A stretch of 64,000 nucleotides of DNA from Rugalucina vietnamica (lineage: Eukaryota; Mollusca; Bivalvia; Lucinida; Lucinidae): contig OZ024869.1 in assembly GCA_964017185.1 (NCBI GenBank), positions 3,680,501-3,744,500 of the forward strand. Direction: 5' to 3'. The position numbers were made by a program, and so were the translations under genes. The first letter of the stretch is position 1. Each line of letters starts with the position of its first letter. Positions 33,656 through 45,100 of this stretch are shown here, piece after piece. The notes under the pieces are model-generated. The model was not told the origin of the DNA and did not search any database. It saw only the letters and a program-made list of their open reading frames with translations.

Positions 33656-34540
33656 AAGTGACTAACAGAGGCACACACACACACACTAAAGCCCCTATCT
33701 CATTGGAATGTGACAACTAGATACTTATGTGCGACTAGTTCCCAACAACTATGCGACTATTTAGTGACAAAGAGTATTGATATAAACACAACTTTCATGT
33801 TGCAGTCACATTGAATGGACATTTATGCGACAATTCCGTAAATTTCGGTCAAATTAATCGAATATATCTCACGATTGTCCCACGATAGTCACGAGACACG
33901 CATACGACCACCAAGACATTCGTGAGTGTCTTATGACATTCTCATGAATGTAACTTAGTTTCATTTTCACTCGTACGACAGTCATCAGACATTCATGAGA
34001 GTGTCTCTCGACATTCGTACCAATGCTTAATTTCATTTTCTTGCCAGATAGTCGCATGCTGTTCGCATGTTTCCTCAAGACTGTCATGCAACTGTCGTAT
34101 GGGTTTGTGAAATTGTCGCATTGTAAATTTGCATAAAATTTTCTAAATATTTAACACTCTTGCGACTGGTTTTCAACACATGAAAAGGCTCACCACACTC
34201 ATGCGACACTCGCATGAGTGTAGTGCCAAAGTCATGAGGAATTCTCATGCCAGTGAGAAACTAGCTTCTTGCACACCAGATAGAGAAATCCTATGTTTTA
34301 GCCCATGTGAGAAATTCTCATCTCAACCTTGTTATCTCACCCCAGGCTTACCCTGCATTCAAGTGTTCTTTTTTAACATTGATTGTATAGGAAGTCACAT
34401 AATTTTGTCAATTAGCACACACGTCACAATGACGTCAAAACGTTTTAATTCAAAATGGCGGAAGCGGCGATTGTAGTGTCTTTCTAGGTAAATACATTGT
34501 AGTATGAAAATCAAGCTTCGCCGCATTAAGGCGTGCAAGA
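33656..34540. other. Repeat-like DNA with short CA tract and GCGAC/GTCGC words
   Basis: A (CA)n run lies at 33671-33686. The rest is rich in short palindromes such as CATTCATGAGAG and CTCATGCGACACTCGCATGAG. It is probably the remains of an inverted-repeat element, but I could not define its ends. No gene. Confidence 0.4.
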
Positions 34541-34574
34541 AAAAGAATCGATCATGCGTGTAAGGTATAGATAA

Positions 34575-34740
34575 ATAGAATCCATCATGGGTGGTCAGTG
34601 GAGATAGGAAAATCTCAACCCTAGGGTCCATCCGTTCCAGTGGGAAACGAGGCTCGCCGAGTTTCCCACTGGAACGATGGACCCCAGGGTTGAGATTTTC
34701 CTTTCTCCACTGAACACCACTGATGGATTCTTTTTCTTAC
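34575..34740. repeat. Large imperfect hairpin (~70-bp arms)
   Basis: The left arm, AGAATCCATCATGGGTGGTC to CCAGTGGGAAAC, and the right arm, TTTCCCACTGG to CACTGATGGATTCT, are reverse complements with few mismatches. The loop is GAGGCTCGCCGAG, itself a palindrome-like GC-rich sequence. Confidence 0.8.
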
Positions 34741-35111
34741 ATACCCCGATTAGGCCTAAATTCATTTTACCGGTAAAGTAACCTGGTACCGTGCTTTAAC
34801 TCTGATGACGTAGTGTTTATTACGGATATGACGTCAAATGTAAATAAATCGTTGTCAAAGTCAAAAGAGATGCAGCTTTGATTTGTTTTTCTTTGAAAAC
34901 GAGTGTGAATCAAGATTATACCCAATGAATTCACACCAATTTAGTCTAGTTTTGTTGAACATTATTGCTGCAAGCAGCTGCTTTGGGCTAGAAACGATCG
35001 AATTTAGTCACGTGCTTTTCTTTTCTTGTATTAGCAACCGAGCCAGCAGTGCAAGATCGATTTATCTACCACCACCAAAATACCGGATTTTTTCTATCTT
35101 TATGATAGAGG

Positions 35112-35215
35112 TATGTAAGAAAGACAAATCTGTCCCTTGGGTCACAGTTTGGCATCACTCGGCGAGCCTCGTGATGCCAAACTGTGACACTCAGTACAGA
35201 TTTGTCTATCCATAC
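35112..35215. repeat. Hairpin with the same type of loop
   Basis: The arms ACAAATCTGTCCCTTGGGTC..TTTGGCATCAC and GTGATGCCAAACTGTGAC..ACAGATTTGT pair around CTCGGCGAGCCTC. The loop is the reverse complement type of the one at 34650. The two hairpins may be the two halves of one larger element. Confidence 0.75.
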
Positions 35216-35239
35216 CTAACACGCACGTAAGGTTCTTAT

Positions 35240-35312
35240 ATCATCACACAGACAGACAAGCTGAAAGCAATATGCCCTTCCAACTTTTTCAAAGTTTGGG
35301 GCACAAAAATTG
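35240..35312 (+). mobile_element. 3' end of an ATGCCC hairpin element
   Basis: ACAGACAGACAAG then the hairpin TATGCCCTTCCAACTTT/AAAGTTTGGGGCA and ACAAAAA. Same closing design as at 33619-33656, with mismatches. Its 5' partner is not identified. Confidence 0.5.
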
Positions 35313-35532
35313 CACATTGCCAGTAGACCTCCTCCAAATGATATGGATGAGAGAGTCTAGCTATTCTTCAACTGAACAGATGAAATTATAGACAAGCTAT
35401 GGCATCATCCTGCTTTCCTCCTCCACATGCCATGTCAGGAATTTTGACCTGATTTTGACACTTAAACTCAACATAACGAAACAATGCTTATGCAATGAAC
35501 AGTGACATTTCAGCTGTAAATACCAAAATTTT

Positions 35533-35665
35533 AGTATTTTTGCTCAAAGCGGACAATGTGGGTACTCACTGAACCACCTTGGCGAGGGGCTCTAACGTAT
35601 GTTTTGAACTTAAAAAATATCAATTTCTCAGCTCAAATTGATCATTTTTACAGCTGAAAGAAAAA
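35533..35665 (+). mobile_element. Decayed copy of the CTAACG-hairpin element
   Basis: Keeps TTTTTGCTCAAAGCGG, GTGGGTACTCACTGAACCAC, GGCGAGGGGCTCTAACG and TATGTTTTGAAC. The right hairpin arm is shortened compared with 39401. Confidence 0.5.
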
Positions 35666-35710
35666 CACTATCTAGCTTAGGCATGTGTTCCTAATGTGAT
35701 ATAACAGTAG

Positions 35711-35944
35711 GAGCCTTCACAAGAGAAAACCAACAATTTGGGTTTCTGGCCAGGTCTGACACAAACCACCTGTACAGTCATAGCTGAAGGCTAGAAGCTT
35801 GAAATTTTGGAATTAAGAAGAAGAGGGATTATACTATCTGTGTAGCAAAAACAAAGACAGAGATCAGCTGTGCAGTTACTGCACAGCTGATCTGTGTCTT
35901 TGTTTTCGCATATGCATATTGTTGGTTTTCTGGTGCAGCAGCTC
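35711..35944 (-). mobile_element. GAGCC MITE abutting the PAN2 stop codon
   Basis: Full-length inverted copy with ends GAGCCTTCACAAGAG and GGTGCAGCAGCTC. Flanks are GTAG and ATAG. Its right terminal GAGC on the - strand, joined to the preceding T, forms the TGA that ends PAN2 (35943-35945). Confidence 0.8.
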
Positions 35945-36151
35945 ATAGAAAAGCAATGGCATCATCCTGCTGTTCCTCCTCGACGTCCGGAATCTTCCAC
36001 TGATTTTTACGTCCATACTCGTACATTTCCTTGATCGTCTTTCTCACTTTGTCCATGCCCTCCTTTGACATTTCCTGGTACTTGAGGTATAGCTGGAGCG
36101 CAGTCCGGGCATCCTCACTGGAGTCATGGGTCACAGACTGGATATTCAGTT
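35943..36151 (-). CDS. PAN2: PAN2 last exon, exonuclease motif III and C terminus
   Basis: Encodes [20 protein letters not shown]: His and the final Asp of H-x4-D are the DEDDh motif III residues. A Lys/Glu-rich tail ([20 protein letters not shown]) follows and ends DDAIAFL then TGA. The stop codon lies in the terminal inverted repeat of an adjoining MITE, so the natural C terminus may have been longer. Confidence 0.9.
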
Positions 36152-39100
36152 CTGAAAAATGGAATCAACTTGAAAAAAAAGTGATTGAGAAATAGAGGCT
36201 TTTACATGAGTGGTCATTTCATATGAAATCTATTTAACGAGCCTTTGGCGAGTTTAATAAATTTCATATGAAATGACCATAAGTGTAAGATTTGTTTTAT
36301 CATATGACTTTTAAAATAGTATTTTTCTTTTTTTTTTTTGCCATGAAAATTTAAGAAAACAGGGATGCCATATGATAAACAAGCAAAATCAGAGAATTTA
36401 TGTCCCCCGCCTTGATTGTTTAGTTACACAAATATAATCTGAGAAGCCACATGAACTTTCCAAGTGTAAATGCCGAAAAAATGACTAAGTTCAAATTGCG
36501 AAAAAGTGATAAAAATTAAGCTGAGGATTATATGCAAACCATATGCGTATCTTCAAAGCATTATAAAGACAACTGTAAAGTTTCAAAAGAATCATAATGA
36601 AACTGTAGGAGGAGTTGCGCACACAAGGTACCCCCTGTCCATTCACTTTCATTGTCAAAATGACCGAAAAATGACTAAGTTCAAATTGCGAACAAAAGTA
36701 ATAAAAATTAATCTGAGTATCATATCCAAACCACATGCATATCTTCAAAGCCTGGTAAAGACATCTGTAAAGTTTAAAAAGAATCATAATGAAACTGTAG
36801 GAGGAGTTTCGCACACAAGGTACCCACTGTCCATTCACTTTCATTGTCAAAATGCTCGAAAAATGACTAAGTTCAAATTGCGAAAAAAGTGTGAAAAATT
36901 AATCTGAGGATTATATCCAAACCACATGCACATCTTCAAAGGATGGTAAAAACATCTGTAAAGTTTCAAAAGAATTGTAGTAAAACTGTAGGAGGGGTTG
37001 CGCACACAAGGTACATACAGCTCCGTTTCAAAAATAACATACCCCTGCAATGTTGCAAAATAAATTGACCCCGTACCCTGCATTGCATGGATCATTGCTG
37101 GATGGCTATAATACTGGCCTGAATGAAACTTCTACATTTTGCGTATGCATTCATGTGTGTTAAACTGGTATTTATCTTATATTGATCATGAGCAGTCCGA
37201 TTGGACAGGAAGTTGCCTTCGACGTGTACCAAAATTCCTGCAGATTTAATGTCAAATTTTCAAGTTTCGGCGATTGGTATTATGTAAGTACTGTGAATAT
37301 TGCCACTTTCTGACCTGAATGTTATTCATTGACATCTATTTTATACATTTGTTTACCTTAAAACTTGCACCGCATTCACAATACATTTATAGTATTGAAA
37401 TAATGATTAAACACACTATTTCCTTCATTACAGGCATGTTTCGAGGAAGCAAAACTACTCTTATTGTCTACTTCCATCTTACTGTGCTCTCGTGCATTTA
37501 ATATTTGATTCGTTGAAGTTTCTCTGGGATGATTACTTATATAAACCATCTTCATAAAATCGCCTGTCAATCAAGTGTATTCAAAAAACATCAAATGTCC
37601 TAATAAATATATGTTTAAGAATGTCATTACATGACTTAAAACATTTCATAGGTAGGTATGCATTGCATTAGACACAATTCTATCGTAACTCTCTTTAATT
37701 ATCATGTCAACTGTTAATGGTATTCTCAGACGAAAGGTTTTTAAATTTGATGAACTTGCAGACAATTTATGTACTGAAAACATGCAACTGCACGGTAGCA
37801 TTATACAGCAGTACTTATAATAAATATTCCGTTTCTACTTCTGTACTTTAGCGAATGTGGTGCACATTTTAAAAGGTAACTACAATAGGTGTCAATGAAC
37901 AAAATTCATGTCAGGAGGTGGCAATATTCACAGTACTTACATAATACCAATTGTCAAAACTTGAAAACGACATTAAATCTACCAGAATTTTGGTACATGC
38001 CGAAGGTAGCTGCCTGTCCAATCCGACTGCTTATGATCAATATAAACTAAATACCAGTTTAACACACATGAATGTATACACAAAATATAGAAATTTCATT
38101 CAGGCCAGAATTATAGCCATCTGGCTATAATAGATACCATGCAGGTGACGGGGTCAACTTATTTTGCGACATTGCAGGGGTATATTATTTTTGAAACGGA
38201 GCTGTACTCTATAGGGGGACGAAAGGACGGAAGGATGGACGGATAGACGGACTGACGGACAGACAGACGGACGGACGGAATGACGGAAAGCCAAAAACTA
38301 TGTCCCTCCGCTTTTCTTCTAAAAGGCGGGGGACAATAAGCATTACACATTTTGAAAATAGAGTAATGTGAATGACAAAGTTTTCATTCCAGTTTATCAA
38401 ATAATGCATTTCACCAATTTTAAGGAATTTAAGGGTTTTACTTGTCTGTAGACTGTGTACAGCTATACTATGTACATGTATTTGGTGTTTAGAGACTCGC
38501 TAGGTCACACTACAGTGGCAGCAAAAAACTTTTTTCCAACCATGCGACCAGTCTTCAGTCTTCACAAATGTTTTTTGGTCTGCCGGACAAACAGATTGCC
38601 ATTTCTTGCTGGACAAAAGCTTATTTTGCAGAACAGTGTCTATATCTTAACACTATTATCTTGGTATGTTTTGCCAGACATCTGTCTGAAAGAATAAAAC
38701 TTTGCTGGTTTTGTCTGTCAGACAGACCAGCAACTTTCCTGACAAATGTGCGACAGGGCAGCTGACTTAAATATTTGTTCCAGCAAAGTGCAGGTCATGA
38801 TGATGCATGTTGAATAATGAAGAAACAACATAAAAACCATTTTCACAATCACCTGATTCATTTCATTTGTTTTAAGGAAATATTTTGATACACAAATAGG
38901 ATGCATTATCAATTTTCCTAGATGTGTCTAATGGTTCGGTTATGGCTTAGTCACAGTCAATAATATTTCTTTCATGAAGGAAGTGAGCCATAACTTTCTG
39001 GGTATTAACGAGGGGCCAGTTGTTCAAAAATTTGTTAGCTTAACGTCATCGTTAAGTCCTCAACTTGTTAAGTAAATGTCGACTACATAAGCAAATACTA

Positions 39101-42100
39101 CATAAGCATTATACACTGTTATTTTTTGTTGATAAAATGTGAGAATCCTTTGCAGTGCAAAGGATTCTCACATTTTATCAACAAAAAATAACAGTGTATT
39201 TGTAATATTCAAGTTTGAAATTTTAACGAATCATTAACTAACGATGTTGTTAATTTTGAACAACTGGGCCCAATACTATTGGGACCTACTAAAGGACACT
39301 ACACCATAAAGGAAGGTAGTAAACCCAGGACCTCTTCATATCTGAAATACTGTACTCTACCAGTAGGCAACAGTGCTATCATGTGCTGAATGGTAGAAAT
39401 CAGGAAAACATGTCCGTGAAATGTATACCCCCTTAAACCCCACTTTTATATAGAAAACTGGGGTTTGCTGGGGAATACCTAATTTTCTTATTTATGATCC
39501 AAAACATACAGTGTGGGTACTCGTTAGAACTGCCTCGGTGAGGTGGTTCTAACGTGCACCCACAATGTATGTTTTGAGCCAAAATATTAAGCAAATCATT
39601 TTTTTTTTCCAATGAAATTTTCAAATTTCACTTCTGAGAAAATCTATGTATATTGTATGGGCAAGTTTTTGTAATGAATAAGGCATTGACTTACTGAGGA
39701 AGTACCAGGCGAGGAACTTCAATGAGATCATTCTCTGTCTGGGTAAATGGAACAATTCCACAGTATCAATTATCTGGTCTTTGGGAACCTAACAACATAA
39801 AAGAACAAACATTTTGTTGACTGATATGTAAAATATATATTTGCCTATATTAGTTTTATCAGTTTTACATTCCTTTCAAAGATTGTTTCAGCTCATATGA
39901 GACAGACCAATCAGTAGGTGGGACAAAAAAATGGAGTAACGATTAAGTGTGGAAATGAAATCAGCTCTCTTTAGCCACGGGAGCCACCTGTTAAGTCATG
40001 ATACAAGTGGGATACAATAAATATGGTATCTAGAACTGGGCTACTTATTTACAGCAGTGACTAATAATTAGCAAAAACAAGAATGACTGCTTTGTAAATC
40101 CAACAAGAACAAACATCAATTTTTGATTATTTTTTTTTTCAAGTTCAAGAGCATTACATATAAACATACTAAACAAAAAGGTTTGTTCACCTTTTTTTTT
40201 TATTCCCTAAAATTTAATGCATAATAGATTGTCCTTCCTTGAGGGCAAATTTTAGTATAAATAACATGACAAAAATAATTCATACATGTATATTTATGAC
40301 TCGGAAATCTTTCTTCAGGCCATGCCCAACAAACATGACCCCCGAGTCGACAAGGTAGCGGATCTTCTGGTAGGTAGACTTGAGTGTAGTGAGATGTCGG
40401 GTAGACAAGTTGGGGTCCAGGTCCCCGGGCTTGATCCCCGAATACTGGGTCAGGTAATCTACTACCTGAAAGATATTATGTACGGACAACATGCTAACGT
40501 ACAAATAGTTTCATACATTAATTAAGAATCAAATTGGATTACAAGTTATTTAATATCAAATAATATTATGCGGTAATCATTCTAATTAGAGCACTGTGCA
40601 CTCAACTTTTCAAAACAAATTAAAGTTGAGTAACAAAATAGCTTTCTAATTGGCGCACAATCGTTGCAAAATAGTGTTTGGTCATTGAAAGTTAAGATTG
40701 AATGTGCCTGATACGGTATAAGTGTGAAAAATTGGTATAAAATTCAATATGCTAGTAGAGCAGTGTGCCTATGCAAATGTTTTTCAGAAACAGCCAGGGT
40801 GTAAGCTTTCTGGAGCATGTGTACTAATTAGAATACGCTAATCTAAAAGAAATGAGCCACGTCATGAGAAAACTAACATTTTGCATATGCAAAAACAATG
40901 GAGCTGATCAGCTCTGCTGTAACTGTGAAGCTGATTAGCGACTTTATTTTCACTAAATGGATAGAACAGCTCCTCTACTTTCAAAAACCAAAATTTCCAC
41001 CAGCCTCTTGCCATCTTCTGTGCTTATACAGCTTGGTTTGTGTCGGACCTGTTTGAAAACCACATTGTTGGTTTTCTCATGATGCAGCCCAAAAAAAAAG
41101 ACCTACCTGTTCATGTGTACAAATGTAGTCATCTAAGAATGGCTCTCCCAAAAGAGGTCCCTGCCTGTGAAGGAAAATTGAAAAAGAGTGTCAGACTGAT
41201 TATAAAAGGACATTTTTTTCTAATTTTTAAGGAAATATATGGGCATCCGACTCTGATAACTGTAAGCAGACCTGTCAACCTCCTGAAAATTCTAAGAGGG
41301 AGATTGCACGAAACAGTGACTTTTCAACCAAATTAGCATGCAACTTATGCGCGCGTTTTAAGACCTATAAAATTCCAAGGAGGGAGATTTTTTCTTCAGG
41401 AGGGAGATTTTTTCCCAGCTTTTCCAAAAAGACAATACTTGTTATTGGCAAAAAAAAGTAGTATACCACTAGCATTCACCGATGCAAAACCCTTAAAACA
41501 AGGAATAATTGAGACGGTGTCATACCTCGGGTATTGAAAATTCGCTTGTGCAATTATCTATAAAGACTATGATGCAAAAACCGTGAAGAAACGATGAAAT
41601 TCGATCAAAAAATCAGTTCAACGTATTTCTACCAAGGGCGTGGCCATATTGGAAGTTTTTTCGACGATCATTTGTTACATGCAATCTGATTGGTTCCAAT
41701 ATTCAACCTAAAAATCTTATTGGCCAATCACAAAGCTTGTTTTATCTTTCACCAGAATTTCCAGATATCATGCTAATGGTGCTTGTACAGCTCACTTTGT
41801 GTGGGACCTGTTCAGAAACCACATTGTTGGTTTTCTCATGACACAGCTCAAATCATAAGCCTTACCCTCTGATACATGTGATTCTGGCAACTGACATATG
41901 ACTAGGTTTAATGGTGGATCTTGTACCATCACTTCGCAACTCTGACTCTTCCTGAAGAATAAAATGGTTAGGCTGTTTAATTTGTTGACTATTAAATTTG
42001 TTGACTGTTTATTTTATTGACTGTTTAATTCGTTGACTATTAAATTTATTGACTGTTTAATTTACTGACTGTTTAATTTGTTGACTATTAAATTTGTTGA

Positions 42101-45100
42101 CTGTTTCATTTATTGACTGTTTAATTCGTTGACTATTTAATTTGTTGACTGTTTAATTTGTTGACTATTAAATTTATTGACTGTTTAATTTATTGACTGT
42201 TTAAATTGTGGATTTTTAAATTTGTTGACTGTTTAATTTGTTGACAATCAAATTTGTTGACTGTTTAAATTGTTGACTATTTAAATTTGTTGACTGTTTA
42301 ATTTATCAATTTATTTAATTTGTTAAACTTTAATTTGTTGACTTTGTATTAGTTTTTGTCTTAAACCTATGGTGAATAGCAGAGATCATGCTGAAATGGT
42401 TAGTTATCCTCTTACTCTCCCTTTCCTTGGAATGACTACCATACTACAGCTAGTGGGCAGTTATTATTTAGCAATGCTAATCTATTCACTAGTAACTGGC
42501 AATTTGTGAAAGAGCATGCATTACTTATATTAAGGCCACTCTGTATTTTTGCCTTTGCAAAAACAAAGGCGCAAATCAGCTGTGCAGTAACCGCACAGCT
42601 GATCAGCACCTTTGTTTTCGCTACACTGATAGTACACTTCCTCTTCTACTTATATCCAAAGTTCCTATCTTTCTTCTATGACTGCACAGCCTGATTTGTG
42701 AAGGACCTGGTCAGAAACCCTGAAGACCTTTTTACTCGCGTCAAGGCTCATTAGAAATGAAGCAAGCTTAACTGGTGCTTAACTGGTAACCAGCTGCTGC
42801 ACTGAGTTGACCTTTCTTTATAACATTACCAAAACATGCCCATGCAATATACAGAAATTTTCTGAAGGTGTAAAAATTGAAAATTTTCAGTAGATATTTT
42901 TAGATATTTTTGCTCTAAACATAGATTGTGGGTACACATTAGAACTGACTCACGCCTCTAATGTGTACCCACAATCTTTGTTTTGGAGCAAAAATAAGAA
43001 CCAGAGGACCAATGGTCCTGTAAATGCTCACCTGAAACCCGAGATATATACCAATAAACTTGTTTGACTAGAATGATAATATACATGTATATAACCCCAG
43101 GGCCGGGTCAGAGCAACCCCTGGAGTCAATTTCTTTTTGAAAACATAAAACTTCAGTCCATTTTCCAATTTACTGCAAGTTTTGCCCTTCAATTGACATT
43201 TTAACAATTTTCCCCATTCAAATGCATGGGCGACCTAAGTTGACCTTGCCATAAAATAGCTTAAGGTCATCCAAAGGTCACGATTTATATATACTTTGTA
43301 GAGCTCCATTGCCTGATGCTTCATGCCAAGTTTCATAATCATAGGCTTTCTGGTTCTGGAGAAAAAGATTTTTAAAGGTTTTTGTTATTTATAGCCATGG
43401 CAGCCATCTTGGTCATGTGACCTTGACCATTTATATATACTTTCATTCCCACTTCCTTACAATGCTCCTCATAAAGTTTGGCTTTGATTGGCCAAGCAGT
43501 TTCAGAGAAGAGGATCTTTGAATATCACTGTAATATGTATATTGCCCCGGGGTGGGGGCAGACAGACCCCTGGGGTCCAATTTTTTTCAGAATCATCAAT
43601 CTTAAGTCCATCTGCCCATTTCCTGCAAGTTTTTCCCTACAAATGACATTTTAACACTTTTCCCCATTCAAATGCATGAGCGACCTATGTTGACCTTGCC
43701 GTAAAATAGGACAAGGTCATCCCAGGGTCATGATTTATATAAACTTTGTAGAGCTCTAGTCACTGATGCTTCACACTAAGTTTCAAAATCATTGGCCTTC
43801 TGGTTCTGAAGAAGAAGATTTTTTAAGGTTTTTTCTATTTATAGCCATGGCGGCCATCTTGGTCATGTGACCTTGACCATTTATATAAACTTTCTTTCCC
43901 CCTTCCCAAGGATGCTCCATATGAAGTTTGGCTTTGATTGGCCAAGCGGTTTCAGGGGAGAAGATGTTTCATTATTATGGAAATATACATGTATATAGCC
44001 CCGAAGCAGGGGCAGATAACCCCCAAGGGGCTAAAATTTTCCATTTACATTAATCTTCTGTCCATTTGCCTATTCCCAGTAAGTTTTACCCATTAAATAG
44101 CATTTAACCATTTTTCCCATTCAAATGCATTGGCGACTTAAGTTGACCTTGCCGTAAAATAGGTCAAGGTCATCCTAGGGTCATGATTTATATAAACTAT
44201 TATGGGCCCGCGTCCCCGATGCTACATACCAAGTTTCGTGGAAATCGGCCCACTGGTTCTGGAGAAGAAGATTTTTAAAGGTTTTTGCTATTTATAGCCG
44301 TGGCAGCCATCTTGGTCATGTGACCTGGACCATTTATATAAACTTTTGTTCCCCCTTCCTAAGGATGCTCCACATGAAGTTTGGCTTTGATCGGCCAAGC
44401 GGTTTCAGAGGAGAAGATCTTTGAAATTGTGGACGGACGGAAGACGGACGGACGACAGAGCATGGCCATCCTATAAGCTCACCTTGTGAGCCTTCGGCTC
44501 AGGTGAGCTAAAAATAGGTAAACCCCTGTGTACCCCAGTTTTGCTATAAAATAGTGGGGTTCAAGGGGTATTCATTACACAGACATGTTTTCCTGATGAA
44601 CATTCAAAGCCTTTTATGTTATGAAAGCCTTTTTTTCTCTTAAATACAGTTCAGCTTGGTACCAGATGAACTGAATCTCTAAAAATATAATTTTCTTTTT
44701 CTCACCTGATTCAGTGAGACAAATTCAGCATCCAGGCCAATTATGTCCCCTTCTTTAGGAAGTTCTTCTGGCTGTATAGGAGTGAATGTGATTTTTCTTC
44801 TCTTTGGGTTGACAAGTGTTGTCTCGTCGAACAGGATACTCGAGGATATTGGATTTACAACTGAAAAACAAACTTAGAAATATAGTTCTGTCAAAATTAA
44901 AAGAACTTGTCAATTGAAATATATGTTCTATTGTGAGATATTTGAAGGCTGGCCTGTTGCTACCATTTTCTTAACAATATCCCTGAGTGAAAACCCACAA
45001 TATTACATATCTTCTATGCATTGTTTTCAAATCAATGACGGACAGTTGATAGTGATTATATTGAAAATAGAGAGGAAAATTACAAATAAATCTGACAGCA

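Noticed and set aside
36491..36907. Long frames on both strands (TMKVNGQ... and its antisense)
   Set aside because: They follow the ~190-bp core repeats, which also occur at 31225-31790. No gene features.
41971..42350. CRISPR-like or regulatory array (GTTGACT repeats)
   Set aside because: Irregular contiguous minisatellite in an intron with no spacer structure.
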